Under the pieces are notes generated by a model. It did no database searches. It was not told the DNA's origin and was given only the letters and a program-made list of their open reading frames with translations. Shown here one piece after another: positions 8,739 to 17,404 of a stretch of 64,000 nucleotides of DNA; positions within the stretch are counted from its first letter, which is position 1; the number at the start of each line of letters is the position of its first letter. The stretch is taken from positions 1,054,001-1,118,000 of the forward strand of contig NZ_CP100762.1 of the NCBI RefSeq assembly GCF_024296665.1, written 5' to 3'. The translations under genes and the position numbers were made by a program. The stretch is from Salinilacihabitans rarus (lineage in GTDB: Archaea > Halobacteriota > Halobacteria > Halobacteriales > Natrialbaceae).

Positions 8739-9344
8739 CTACAGGTCCCGCTGGCGCCCCTTCGGCACCATCGATCGGAGTTCGCCGTGGAGATAGAGGC
8801 CGACGCCGAGCGGTTCGCGCTGGCCTCGCTCGACGGCGTCTTCTCGCGGGCTTTGCTCGCTCGAACGGTCCGCGGAGCGACGCTCCGCGCTAGCACCGTC
8901 TCGCCCCGGTCGGCCCTCCGGCCCGACCCCGATTTCGTGGGCCGCGATCAGGTAGCCCCAGTCGCCGTCCCAGTCGAGTTCCTGGTCCTCGCCGGCGGCG
9001 AACCGGCGGGCCTCCTCGCGCGAGAGGTCGATCACGTTCCGCGTCGCCGCCCGGCCGAACCGCTGGACGGCGTCGGTCGTCGGCTTCCAGTGTTCCTGAC
9101 GGGTGCGCAGGCAGGTCATCCCCAGCGCCTCCAGTTCGACCGGCGAGGGCGCCTCGCCCGCGTAGACCCAGATCTTGCCGGCGCCTTTCTCCCAGAAGGT
9201 GTAGCCGTCGAACGTCTCCGGCGTGATCCCGAACCGCTCCTCGAAGTAGCCGACGACCTCGGCGCGGGTCGCCCGTCCCTCGACGGTCCGCTCGTCGGGG
9301 GTCGCGGGCAGGCGGTCGAACCGCTGGCCGACGTTCTCGGTCAC
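8739..9344 (-). CDS. PUA-like partner of the NOL1/NOP2/Sun methyltransferase (DUF7122-like)
   Basis: A 201-residue protein whose GTG start overlaps the stop of the methyltransferase gene (GTGA), a sign of coupled translation. Recognisable blocks are GYTFWEKGAGKIWVYAGE, an ATRNVIDLS block, and a C-terminal GLYLHGELRSMVPKGRQRDL. This order resembles a PUA-type RNA-binding domain that accompanies RNA m5C methyltransferases; I recall the haloarchaeal family as DUF7122. A charged, low-complexity segment of about 40 residues (around 135-175) interrupts the conserved part. Role in RNA recognition is inferred from context. Confidence 0.65.
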   Translation of the reverse strand: MTENVGQRFDRLPATPDERTVEGRATRAEVVGYFEERFGITPETFDGYTFWEKGAGKIWVYAGEAPSPVELEALGMTCLRTRQEHWKPTTDAVQRFGRAATRNVIDLSREEARRFAAGEDQELDWDGDWGYLIAAHEIGVGPEGRPGRDGASAERRSADRSSEQSPREDAVERGQREPLGVGLYLHGELRSMVPKGRQRDL

Positions 9345-10252
9345 GGGGCAGTCACCTCCAGTTTCGCGACGAAGAAGCCGCCGGTGTCGTTCTGGTGGGG
9401 GTAGATCCGGATCGCCTTCTCGACGCTCGGGTCGTACGCCTCGCCGTCCCACTCGGTGACCCCCGGCGAGTGTTCGAGGTCGACGTCGACGTCGACGACG
9501 CGGCAGTCCTCCTCCGCGAGGACGTGATCCACGACGGCCTCGTTCTCCTCGGGGGCGAACGTGCACGTGGAGTAGACGACGGTGCCGCCCTCGCGGGTCG
9601 CCTGAATCGCCCGTCGGAGGATCCCCTTCTGGATGCCCGCGACCGAGTGGACGTGGCCCTCGCTCCAGTCGTCGAGCGCGTCGGGGTTCTTCCGGATCGT
9701 CCCCTCGCACGAGCAGGGCGCGTCGACGAGCGCGCGGTCGAACTCGTCGAACCCGAACGGCTTCAGCGAGTAGTTGCGGGCGTCCCGGTTCGTCACGGCG
9801 AGCGAGGTGGCCCCGAGGCGCTCGGCGTTGAACCGCAGCGCCGAGAGGCGACCGAGGTTGTTGTCGTTCGCGACGACGGTGCCGCGGTCGTCCATCAGCG
9901 CCGCGATCTGGGTCGCCTTCCCGCCGGGGGCGGCACAGGCGTCCCAGACGCGCTCGCCCGGTCGCGGGTCGAGGACGACCGGCGGCACCGCCGACACCTC
10001 CTCCTGGGTGTGCGTGAAGCCGTGGAACGAGGCCCACGTCGCCCCCGGCGAGTCGGTGTCGAGGCGCAGCACCCGCGGGTTCCACCCGACCCGCTCGTAG
10101 GCGACGCCCTCCTCCTCGAGGACGGCCGTCGCGCGCTCGACCGACGCCTCGATCGTGTTCACGCGGACGGCGATCCCCAGCGGCCGGCGGCAGGCCTCGA
10201 GGAACGCCTCGAAGTCGTCGACGATCGGCCGATACCGTTCGAGTGGCTCCAT
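9341..10252 (-). CDS. NOL1/NOP2/Sun family RNA (cytosine-C5) methyltransferase
   Basis: SAM-dependent RNA m5C methyltransferase of 303 residues, acting on tRNA or rRNA. Motif I reads DACAAPGGKATQIA, motif IV DAPCSCEGTIRK with the PC catalytic cysteine, and motif VI STCTFAPEENEAVV with the second cysteine, so both active-site cysteines are present. The start MEPLERYRPIVDDFEAFL is typical; upstream residues in the same frame belong to a shadow. The following gene supplies a PUA-like domain not found in this chain. Whether tRNA or rRNA is the target cannot be told from sequence. Confidence 0.9.
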   Translation of the reverse strand: MEPLERYRPIVDDFEAFLEACRRPLGIAVRVNTIEASVERATAVLEEEGVAYERVGWNPRVLRLDTDSPGATWASFHGFTHTQEEVSAVPPVVLDPRPGERVWDACAAPGGKATQIAALMDDRGTVVANDNNLGRLSALRFNAERLGATSLAVTNRDARNYSLKPFGFDEFDRALVDAPCSCEGTIRKNPDALDDWSEGHVHSVAGIQKGILRRAIQATREGGTVVYSTCTFAPEENEAVVDHVLAEEDCRVVDVDVDLEHSPGVTEWDGEAYDPSVEKAIRIYPHQNDTGGFFVAKLEVTAP

Positions 10253-10299
10253 CGACCGCCGGTTCGGCGGGCCCGCGCTTGTGGGTTTCGAAGCGGGCG

Positions 10300-11364
10300 T
10301 CAGCGCGCCGGGAAGACCGTCACGTCCGCCGGCGCCACCGCGAGCGCCACCGCGTCGCCGACCGCCGGCGGGGCGGCCTCGCGCTCGGCGAGGACCTCCT
10401 CGCCGCCCGGCAGGCGGACGCGGACGTCGTAGCGCCGGCCGGCGTCGACGACGCGGACGACCTCGCCACGCGGCGGGTCGGACCCCGCGGCCGCGCCCGT
10501 CGGTTCGAGGGTGACGTCCGACGGGCGCACGTGACAGGTCACCGCCTCGCCGGGCGCCGCGGGCACCTCGGCGACCGCGAGCGTCCCCGTCTCCCCCTCC
10601 GGCCCGAGCGCGACGCGCGGCGGATCGTCGCCCGCGACGACCCCCGACAGCCGCGAGGAGCGGCCGAAGAAGGACGCGACGAACGGGGAGGGCGGCCGCT
10701 CGTAGAGGTCCCGCGGCGTCCCCGTCGCGGCGACCCGCCCCTCGGCCATCACGACGATCCGGTCGGCGAGCGCCATCGCCTCGTCCTGATCGTGGGTGAC
10801 GAACAGCGTCGTCACGCCGGTCTCGCGCTGGATGCGCGCGATCTCCTCCCGGAGCCGTTCGCGCAGCGGCCGGTCGAGCGCCGACAGCGGTTCGTCGAGC
10901 AACAGGACGTCCGGCCGGTAGGCGAGCGCGCGGGCGAGTTCGACCCGTCGCACCTGACCGCCGCTCAGTTCGGCCGGGGCCGCCCCGGCCCGGCCGGCGA
11001 GGCCGACCAGATCGAGGTACTCGGCGACGGTGGCCTCCCGCTCGTCGGCGGGGACGTCCCGCGCCCGGAGGCCGTAGCCGACGTTCTCGGCCACCGTGAG
11101 GTGCGGGTACAGCGTCGGCCGCTGGAAGACGACGCCGACGTCTCGCTCCTCCGGCGGGGTCGCCGTCACGTCCGTCCCGCGCAGGGAGATCCGGCCGGCC
11201 GTCGGGCGGAGGTGGCCCGCGACCGCCTGAACGACGGTCGTCTTGCCACACCCCGACGGCCCCAGCAGCGCGACGAGTTCGCCCTCCGCGAGGCCGAACG
11301 AGACGTCCGCGACCGCGGGGTCGGAGCCGTAGCGGTGGGTGAGTTCGTCCACCGAGAGGATCAT
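10300..11364 (-). CDS. wtpC: ABC transporter ATP-binding protein, tungstate/molybdate type
   Basis: ATPase of 354 residues: Walker A GPSGCGKTTV, signature LSGGQVRRVELARAL, Walker B DVLLLDEPLSALD and H-loop VTHDQDEAM, followed by a TOBE-like domain (from about 240). The signature glutamine pattern LSGGQVRR is a little unlike sugar ATPases. The ATG overlaps the permease stop by ATGA. Assignment to tungstate/molybdate comes from the neighbouring binding protein, which is WtpA-like; the ATPase alone could serve other oxyanions. Confidence 0.75.
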   Translation of the reverse strand: MILSVDELTHRYGSDPAVADVSFGLAEGELVALLGPSGCGKTTVVQAVAGHLRPTAGRISLRGTDVTATPPEERDVGVVFQRPTLYPHLTVAENVGYGLRARDVPADEREATVAEYLDLVGLAGRAGAAPAELSGGQVRRVELARALAYRPDVLLLDEPLSALDRPLRERLREEIARIQRETGVTTLFVTHDQDEAMALADRIVVMAEGRVAATGTPRDLYERPPSPFVASFFGRSSRLSGVVAGDDPPRVALGPEGETGTLAVAEVPAAPGEAVTCHVRPSDVTLEPTGAAAGSDPPRGEVVRVVDAGRRYDVRVRLPGGEEVLAEREAAPPAVGDAVALAVAPADVTVFPAR

Positions 11365-12179
11365 CGGTCGATCACCGTCGGGACGCGCCCGATCCGCAGG
11401 ACGGCCGCGACGACCGCGAGCGTGATCGCAAGCAGCGCGAGCGCGAGCGGGACGACCTCGTCGATGCCGCCGGCGACGAACGAGACCCAGATGCTCGTGG
11501 GCATCGTCCGCGGGTTGTACGCGACCATCATCGTCGCGCCGAACTCGCCGATGGCCCGGGCGAACGTGAGGACGATCCCGGCGACGATCGGCCCGCGCGC
11601 CAGCGGCAGCGAGACGTTCCAGAACGTCGACAGCGGGCCGTAGCCGAGCGAACGGGAGGCCTGTTCGAGGCGGGCGTCGATCGCGCCGAACCCCGCGCGG
11701 GCGGTGACGACGACGAACGGCGCGGCGACGAACGTCTGCGCGAGGATCACCCCGAGGAGGCTGTCGGTGAGCGGGACGCCCACGGCCGCCGCGAGCGCGC
11801 CGAGCGGGGTGAACCGGCCGGCGGCCGTCAGCAGCATCGCGCCGCCGACGACCGGCGGGACGATAAGCGGCAGGAGGACGACCGCCTCGACGAGCCGTTT
11901 CCCGGGGAACGACCGGCGCGCGAGGACGTACGCGAGGGGGACGCCGAAGACGGTGGCGATCGCCGTCGAGGCGGGCGCGGTCAGCAGCGAGTTGCGGATC
12001 GCGACCCGTGCGGCGGGCGAGGTCACGCCGTCGAGGACGGTCGCCGTCCCCGTCCGCGAGAGGAAGGTGACGAACGGGACGGCGAAGTAGACCACGAGCA
12101 ACGCGCCGAGGGCGGCGGGGACGAGCAACTCGGGGGCGAACCGGCGACCGACGACGGCGACTCGGGTTCTGGTGCTCAT
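11361..12179 (-). CDS. wtpB: ABC transporter permease, tungstate/molybdate type
   Basis: Permease of 272 residues with about six membrane segments of the ModB/WtpB/CysTW class. The EAA-like loop is RLEQASRSLGYGPLSTFWNV. The conserved GAMLLTAAGRFTPLG and FARAIGEFGATMMVAYNP segments match molybdate/tungstate permeases, where the GEFGAT block is well conserved. It lies 3 nt after the binding protein stop and overlaps the ATPase start by four bases, giving an ABC operon in the order binding protein - permease - ATPase. Confidence 0.8.
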   Translation of the reverse strand: MSTRTRVAVVGRRFAPELLVPAALGALLVVYFAVPFVTFLSRTGTATVLDGVTSPAARVAIRNSLLTAPASTAIATVFGVPLAYVLARRSFPGKRLVEAVVLLPLIVPPVVGGAMLLTAAGRFTPLGALAAAVGVPLTDSLLGVILAQTFVAAPFVVVTARAGFGAIDARLEQASRSLGYGPLSTFWNVSLPLARGPIVAGIVLTFARAIGEFGATMMVAYNPRTMPTSIWVSFVAGGIDEVVPLALALLAITLAVVAAVLRIGRVPTVIDR

Positions 12180-12182
12180 GGA

Positions 12183-13121
12183 TTACGTCGGGAGGTCGGA
12201 CAGCGCCGCCGGCGCGTCGCCGTGGAGCCGCGGCAGGTCGTCGCTGACGGTCAACCCCGCCCCTTCGAGGAGGTCGGGGCGCTCGGCGAGAAACGAGACG
12301 AGCGTCCGGGCCGCGTCGGGGGCGTCCGCGCTCCCGAGGACCGTCGTGTTGTAGACCACCGGCCGCCCCTCGATCGGGTCCTCCCCCTCGGGGGCGTACG
12401 AGGCGGTCGCGTACCAGTCGGCGCGGGCGGGGTCGGCGAAGTTGTACGCGTCGGGAAACGTCTGGAAGGCGACGCCGTGGTCGACGGCCATGTTCCGGTA
12501 GACGATCGCGGCGGCCCGCGACCCGCTCTCGACGCCGGCGAGCATCTGGGGCTCGTCCGGTTCCTCGACGACGCGTTCGAGCGCCGCCTCCCGGAAGCCG
12601 GGGCGGTCGTGTACGCGCTCGGCGAGGTCGAACGCCTGGACGGCCCGGTAGCCGAGCGGATCGAGGTCGGGGTCGCCGACCACGACGTCGCCCGGGTCGC
12701 TCGCGAGCAGCAGGTCGTACCACGGCTCGCCGGCGTCCAGCGCCGCGCCGAACGACGTGTCGGGGTCGTAGGCGATGCCGACGCTGTTGGCGGCGAACTC
12801 GAGGTCCCACGTCGCGAACTCGTCGTAGAGACGGTCCCGCAGGAGCGTCGCGTCGGCGCTGACGACCACGTCCGGCGCCTTCGTCCCCTCGACGACCATT
12901 CGCACGATGGCGTTGGTGCCGTAGTACTCGCCCCGGAGGTCGACGCCGGTCTCGTCGGCGAACGCCGGCCCGACGTGCTTCTCGAACGCGGTCGCGAGGC
13001 TCCCCGCCGAGAGCACGGCGACCGACTCGCGTCCCCCGGCGAGACAGCCAGCGACCGATCCGACCAGCGTCGCGCCCGTCGCCGCCAGCAGCGACCGCCG
13101 CGTGGTGCCTCTCGACGTCAT
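12183..13121 (-). CDS. wtpA: Tungstate/molybdate-type substrate-binding lipoprotein
   Basis: Binding protein of 312 residues. The N terminus has a Tat motif and lipobox (TRRSLLAATGATLVGSVAGC), so it is probably a lipid-anchored Tat substrate. The mature part starts VAVLSAGSLATAFEKHVGP and continues APDVVVSADATLLRDRL, the fold pattern of WtpA/ModA proteins that bind tungstate or molybdate. DPLGYRAVQAFDLAE matches their second lobe. The MoaA gene near the right end gives a use for molybdenum or tungsten. A TATA box 27-33 nt upstream of the ATG suggests a leaderless transcript. Confidence 0.8.
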   Translation of the reverse strand: MTSRGTTRRSLLAATGATLVGSVAGCLAGGRESVAVLSAGSLATAFEKHVGPAFADETGVDLRGEYYGTNAIVRMVVEGTKAPDVVVSADATLLRDRLYDEFATWDLEFAANSVGIAYDPDTSFGAALDAGEPWYDLLLASDPGDVVVGDPDLDPLGYRAVQAFDLAERVHDRPGFREAALERVVEEPDEPQMLAGVESGSRAAAIVYRNMAVDHGVAFQTFPDAYNFADPARADWYATASYAPEGEDPIEGRPVVYNTTVLGSADAPDAARTLVSFLAERPDLLEGAGLTVSDDLPRLHGDAPAALSDLPT

Positions 13122-13147
13122 TCGCCCGAGCGTAGGCGACGGACGGG

Positions 13148-13199
13148 TATAAAACCGAGAACAGTTTCCCGTGTCGTTAGAACTAACCGGTTTCGGTTA
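13148..13199 (-). promoter_or_regulatory. Promoter and palindromic region of the tungstate/molybdate operon
   Basis: On the minus strand TTTTATA (13148-13154) is 27-33 nt upstream of the wtpA ATG. About 20 bp further upstream GTTAG-AA-CTAAC (13176-13187) forms an inverted repeat, overlapping a second one, TAACC-N6-GGTTA (13184-13199). The layout fits a regulator site; ModE-like sites of bacteria are also built on GTTA/TAAC halves, but the resemblance is loose. Confidence 0.45.
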
Positions 13200-13239
13200 C
13201 GTCGTGGGCAGGACCGCCGCCCGTCGAACCGTCCGGCGG

Positions 13240-13479
13240 TTACGACTCGTCCGCGTCGGCGTAGACGATCCGCTCGACCGCGCGGCGTTCGCCGTCCTCG
13301 TCGTAGACGTAACGCGTGTCGGCGTCCTCGTCGGCCGTCCGCCGGTGGGAGCCGTCGCAGAACGGGAACGACTCCGAGAGGCCGCATCGACAGACCGCGA
13401 CGTCGCCTTTCTCCTCGTGGAGGTCCTCCTCGGTGAGCTTTCGCGGGCCGCGGGCGTCGAGTTCGACGAGCCGACTCAT
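13240..13479 (-). CDS. CDGSH-type iron-sulfur protein
   Basis: A 79-residue soluble protein with the complete CDGSH signature CRCGLSESFPFCDGSH, i.e. the three cysteines and one histidine that hold a redox-active 2Fe-2S cluster. Small single-domain CDGSH proteins occur widely in haloarchaea. The acidic C-terminal tail is typical of halophilic proteins. It is divergent from the PAC2 gene and lies 118 bp upstream of the tungstate/molybdate operon on the same strand. Its physiological partner is not evident from context. Confidence 0.88.
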   Translation of the reverse strand: MSRLVELDARGPRKLTEEDLHEEKGDVAVCRCGLSESFPFCDGSHRRTADEDADTRYVYDEDGERRAVERIVYADADES

Positions 13480-13559
13480 AGGCGACGGTGGCCCCGCGGG
13501 ACGGAAGTAGGTTCCGGACGCCCGCCGACTTTATCAGGTGGCGCCGAGTCGTCTCGGAT

Positions 13560-14300
13560 ATGGCCCGCATTCGCGTCCAAGGTGCGGACGTCGGCTTCGA
13601 CGACCCGACGCTCGTCGAGGGGTTCCCCGGCGTCGGCCTCGTCGGCAAGATCGCGACCGACCACCTGATCGACGAACTCGAGATGCGCTACTACGCGAGC
13701 GTCGACTGCGACGGTCTGCCGAGGGTCGGCGTCTACCGCGGGGAGGACCCGACGGTCCGCCCGCCGGTCAGGCTCTACGCGAGCGAGGAACACGACCTGC
13801 TGGCGCTGCGCAGCGACGCGCCGGTCCCCGCGGGGTCGGTCGGCGAACTCGCCGCGTGCCTGACCGACTGGCTCCGCGACCGGGGGGCGACGCCGATCTA
13901 CCTCAGCGGCCTGCCGGCCGACCGCGAGGACACCCCCGACCTCTACGGGATCGCCACCGGCGACGCCGACGGACTGCTCGACCGCCGGCACGTCGACGTG
14001 CCGCCCGAGGACGGCGTCGTCAGCGGCCCGACCGGCGCGCTGCTCGAACGGGCGGCGCAGATCGACCACGGCGCCGTCGGCCTCGTCGTCGAGTGCAACC
14101 CGCGGTTCCCCGACCCGGAGGCGGCGAGCGTGTTGCTCGACGACGGGATCGCCCCGATCGCCGGCGTCGAGGTGGACGTCTCCGACCTGCTCGACCGCGC
14201 GGCCGAGATCCGCGAGCGCCGCGAGGCGCTGGCCCGGCAGATGCGCGAGCTAGGCCGGGACGAGAGTTCGCAGGCCCAGCCGCTGCGGATGTACCAGTGA
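13560..14300 (+). CDS. PAC2 family protein (proteasome assembly chaperone-like)
   Basis: A 246-residue protein of the PAC2/DUF75 family, related to proteasome assembly chaperones and common in archaea. The signature LVEGFPGVGLVGKIATDHLI sits at residues 18-37, and the conserved YLSGLP and VECNPRFPDPEAA blocks follow. The C terminus carries a coiled-coil-like region (LLDRAAEIRERREALARQM). The ATG at 13560 gives MARIRVQGADVGF; an in-frame start 24 codons upstream lacks conserved residues and was rejected. Function in proteasome assembly is inferred from the family. Confidence 0.85.
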   Translation: MARIRVQGADVGFDDPTLVEGFPGVGLVGKIATDHLIDELEMRYYASVDCDGLPRVGVYRGEDPTVRPPVRLYASEEHDLLALRSDAPVPAGSVGELAACLTDWLRDRGATPIYLSGLPADREDTPDLYGIATGDADGLLDRRHVDVPPEDGVVSGPTGALLERAAQIDHGAVGLVVECNPRFPDPEAASVLLDDGIAPIAGVEVDVSDLLDRAAEIRERREALARQMRELGRDESSQAQPLRMYQ

Positions 14301-14380
14301 CCGCGGGGCCGGAGTCCGGACGCGACGGCGGCTGACGGCGGCTTCGTCGTCGAAGCGGCCTCGAACCGGTTCCCACGTGT

Positions 14381-14387
14381 TTTTTAT
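14381..14387 (+). promoter_or_regulatory. TATA-like box of the flavoprotein gene
   Basis: TTTTTAT lies 28-34 nt upstream of the ATG at 14415, consistent with a leaderless transcript. A CCCCGA/TCGGGG inverted repeat (14388-14405) directly follows it. Confidence 0.5.
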
Positions 14388-14414
14388 CCCCGAGTTCGTT
14401 CGGGGTGAACAGAG

Positions 14415-15788
14415 ATGACGACGGAATCCCACGACGTAGTCGTCGTCGGCGGCGGGACGGCGGGGTGTTTCGCCGCGGCGACGGCCGCCCGGGAGGGCCT
14501 CGACGTCGCGCTCCTCGAACGAAAGGACGAGGAGGAGGCGGGCCACATCGCCTGCGGCGACGGCATCAAGGGCACGAGCGCCTTCCCCGACGTGATCGAC
14601 CGCGACCGGCTCAAGGCGGAGTCGTTCACGAACGAGGGGATCACGCGGGCTATCTTCGAGAACCCGCAGACCGGCGAGTCGATCGAGATTCCCTTCGGGG
14701 GGGAGTCCGGGGCCGTCGTCGACCGCTGGGCGTACGGACAGGTACTCCTCGACGAGACCGAGCGCGCGGGCGCGGATATCCGCTACGGGACGGTCGTGCA
14801 GGACGTCGTCCAGTCGAACGGCCGGATCGAGGGCGTCCGGGCCACCCGCGACGGCGACCCGGTCACCCACGAGGCCAACGTGGTGATCGACGGCGCGGGC
14901 GCGCTCTCGCTGCTCCAGGACGCGGCGGACCTCTCGGGGTCACATTTCGACACCAACGTCGACTACTCGCAGTTTTGCTCGGCCTACCGCGAGGTCCTCG
15001 AGGTGCCCGACCCCGTCGAGTGGGACGACGCGCTCGTGTTCAAACCCACCGAGGAACTGGGCTACCTCTGGTACTTCCCCCGCTCGGCGACGGAGATCAA
15101 CGCCGGCCTCGGCTTCCAGATGAACCGGCCGCCGATGAAACTCGTCGACGCCCTCAAACGCGACCTCCGCGAGCGCGAGGAGTTCCGGAACGCGACGGTG
15201 ACGGACAAACTCGGCGCGGCGCTCCCGACGCGTCGGCCGTACGACTCGGCGGTCCACCCCGGCTACCTCGCCGTCGGCGACGCCGCCGGCCACGTCAACC
15301 CCTGCACCGGCGGCGGCATCCCCGGGGCCGCCAAGGCCGGCCACTGGGCCGCGCGGGTCGCCGCCGAGGCGATCAGCGACGGCGACGTGAGCGAGGCCGC
15401 GCTGTGGGAGTACAACCGCCGCGTCCAGACCGACTTCGGCAAGCGCTTCGCCGCGATGGACCTCTACAACGTCTTCGGCGGCGCCCACGAGGTCGACGAA
15501 CTCGTCTCGCTCGTCACCGCCCTCCCCGGCCAGCAACTCGTCGACGCCGTCGGCCGGACGGGCACCGCCTCGATGGGCCTCGGCCTGAAACTCAAGACGG
15601 TCCTCAAGACGTTCGGCCACTGGGGACTGCTCCGGGAACTGTACGCGGTGCAGAAGGCGGCCGGCGAACTCAAGGGAATCTACGACACCTACCCCGACGA
15701 CCCCGCCCACTTCGACGCCTGGCGGGCCGAGCGCGACGCCCTCGTGGACCGCGTCTACGAGGTCACCGGCGCGGACCCCAAGTACTGA
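14415..15788 (+). CDS. Geranylgeranyl reductase family flavoprotein
   Basis: FAD-dependent oxidoreductase of 457 residues, related to digeranylgeranylglycerophospholipid reductase, which saturates isoprenoid chains of archaeal lipids. It has the dinucleotide-binding motif VVVVGGGTAGCFAAATAA at the N terminus, a conserved IACGDGIKGTS segment, and the second FAD motif YLAVGDAAGHVNPCTGGGIP. The C-terminal region of about 130 residues is helical and typical for the family. Haloarchaea often have several members, so this could act on lipids, quinone tails or another isoprenoid. The specific substrate is not resolved. Confidence 0.82.
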   Translation: MTTESHDVVVVGGGTAGCFAAATAAREGLDVALLERKDEEEAGHIACGDGIKGTSAFPDVIDRDRLKAESFTNEGITRAIFENPQTGESIEIPFGGESGAVVDRWAYGQVLLDETERAGADIRYGTVVQDVVQSNGRIEGVRATRDGDPVTHEANVVIDGAGALSLLQDAADLSGSHFDTNVDYSQFCSAYREVLEVPDPVEWDDALVFKPTEELGYLWYFPRSATEINAGLGFQMNRPPMKLVDALKRDLREREEFRNATVTDKLGAALPTRRPYDSAVHPGYLAVGDAAGHVNPCTGGGIPGAAKAGHWAARVAAEAISDGDVSEAALWEYNRRVQTDFGKRFAAMDLYNVFGGAHEVDELVSLVTALPGQQLVDAVGRTGTASMGLGLKLKTVLKTFGHWGLLRELYAVQKAAGELKGIYDTYPDDPAHFDAWRAERDALVDRVYEVTGADPKY

Positions 15789-15846
15789 CGGTCACGCGGA
15801 CCTGAAAGGGAAAGAGACTTACAGCCCCGGTGATAGTCGACGGTCG

Positions 15847-16416
15847 ATGCCCTCCGATCGTTCCCCGCCGCTCGCGCGCGTCGGCGTCGCCCTCGCGTTC
15901 GGCGCCGTCGCGCTCGCCGGCACCGCGGCCGCACAGTCCCGGAACCCCGCTCCCGAACTCGGCTTCGGCACCCGGTTCGCCGCCTCCTTCGTGGTCAACC
16001 TCCTGTTCGGCGGGTTGCTCGTCGCCCTCGGACCGCGGTACGCGAGGGAGACGGTCGGCGACCTCCGCGCGGACCCCGGCGGGGCGTTCGTCTGGGGACT
16101 CCTCCTCGGGATCGGCGTCCCCATCCTCCTGTTCGTCCTCGCGATCACGATCATCGGGCTGATCGTCGCCATCCCCGCCGGCATCGTGCTCGCGGTCGTC
16201 GGGTTCGTCGGCGCCGCGGTCACCGTCGTCTGGATCGGCGACCTGCTGCTCTCGGGCCGCGAGGCGGGCGTCGGCGGGGCGGCCGTCGTCGTCGGCGCGC
16301 TGGCCCTCGCCGTCCCCTACGCGATCCCGGTCCTCGGCGACCTCGTCGCCACCGTCGTCGGGTTCTTCGGCCTCGGCGCCGTCGGCCGGGGGCTCTACGA
16401 GTCGTGGCAGGGCTGA
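15847..16416 (+). CDS. Polytopic membrane protein of unknown function
   Basis: A 189-residue hydrophobic protein with about five transmembrane segments, very rich in Gly, Val, Ala and Leu. The first segment may be a cleavable signal, ending near GTAAAQS. Between segments 2 and 3 is a short charged loop (RYARETVGDLRADPGG). No catalytic motif is visible. It resembles small haloarchaeal membrane proteins of the bactofilin-neighbour type, but I cannot name the family with confidence. It has little space on either side and may be read with the following reductase gene. Confidence 0.7.
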   Translation: MPSDRSPPLARVGVALAFGAVALAGTAAAQSRNPAPELGFGTRFAASFVVNLLFGGLLVALGPRYARETVGDLRADPGGAFVWGLLLGIGVPILLFVLAITIIGLIVAIPAGIVLAVVGFVGAAVTVVWIGDLLLSGREAGVGGAAVVVGALALAVPYAIPVLGDLVATVVGFFGLGAVGRGLYESWQG

Positions 16417-16481
16417 CGGGGTCGCCGAACCGCTGGCCGGAAACCCAATCCCTTTCTCCGTCCGTCGACGATCCCCCGAGT

Positions 16482-17318
16482 ATGGTAGATGCCGAAGGAC
16501 TCGTAGCAGATGCCTGTCCGACCGCGAACGGGATGCCGGTTCTCGGTCTGGGAACGTGGCAGAACACCGACCCCGAACAGTGCGCCGAGAGCGTCCGGAC
16601 GGCCCTCGAGACGGGCTACCGGCACATCGACACCGCGCAGGCGTACGACAACGAGGCGTACGTCGGCGAGGGACTCGCCGCCGCCGACGTCGACCGCGAG
16701 GAGATCTTCCTCGCGACGAAGGTGTGGACCTCCAACCTCGGGTACGACGACGTCCTCGAGACGGCCCGCGAGAGCCTCGATCGGCTGGGCGTCGACTACG
16801 TCGACCTGCTGTACGTCCACTGGCCGGCGAACGCTTACGACCCCGAGGAGACCCTCTCGGCGTTCGACGAACTGTACGACGAGGGGCTGATCCGCAACGT
16901 CGGCGTCAGCAACTTCGAACCCGAGAACCTCGAGGTGGCCGTCGACGTCCTCGACGCGCCGATCTTCGCCAATCAGGTCGAGATGCACCCGCTGCTTCCC
17001 CAGGAGCGGGTCCGCGAGGCGTGTGCGGCCCACGACATCGAGGTCGTCGCCTACTCGCCGCTGGCCCGCGGGGCCGTCTTCGACCAGCCCGAGATCTCCG
17101 AGATCGCCGCGGACCGCGGCGTCAGCGAGGCGCAGGTCAGCCTCGCCTGGCTCCGCGAGAAGGGCGTCACCGCGATCCCGAAGGCGACCGGCGAGGACCA
17201 CATCGCCGACAACTGGCGCTCGCTCGCGCTCGACCTCGACGACGAGGAGGTCGCCGCGATCGACGCCATCGACGAGACCAGCCGCGAGGTCGACCCCGAC
17301 TTCGGCCCCTGGAACTGA
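16482..17318 (+). CDS. Aldo/keto reductase
   Basis: NAD(P)H-dependent carbonyl reductase of 278 residues with the (beta/alpha)8 AKR fold. The catalytic tetrad is visible: Asp and Tyr in HIDTAQAYDNE, Lys in FLATKVW, His in LLYVHWP. The cofactor-binding C-terminal part has the IPKATGEDHI motif. The chosen ATG gives MVDAEGLVADACPTANGMPV; the frame is open 26 codons upstream, overlapping the previous gene, but that part is not conserved in composition. Substrate unknown; members often reduce sugars and small aldehydes. Confidence 0.9.
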   Translation: MVDAEGLVADACPTANGMPVLGLGTWQNTDPEQCAESVRTALETGYRHIDTAQAYDNEAYVGEGLAAADVDREEIFLATKVWTSNLGYDDVLETARESLDRLGVDYVDLLYVHWPANAYDPEETLSAFDELYDEGLIRNVGVSNFEPENLEVAVDVLDAPIFANQVEMHPLLPQERVREACAAHDIEVVAYSPLARGAVFDQPEISEIAADRGVSEAQVSLAWLREKGVTAIPKATGEDHIADNWRSLALDLDDEEVAAIDAIDETSREVDPDFGPWN

Positions 17319-17404
17319 GGCGACGCCGCCGGCCGCCGCGGGAACCTCCCTTTCGAAGAGAAAAAGCAGGAAAGTTTACGGTCCACCGCAAGCGTTAGTC
17401 GCGT

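Noticed and set aside
10365-12810. Very long minus-strand frame reaching past the wtpC ATPase
   Set aside because: Only 10300-11364 matches the ATPase; the rest is an Arg/Pro-rich shadow of the permease and binding protein genes.
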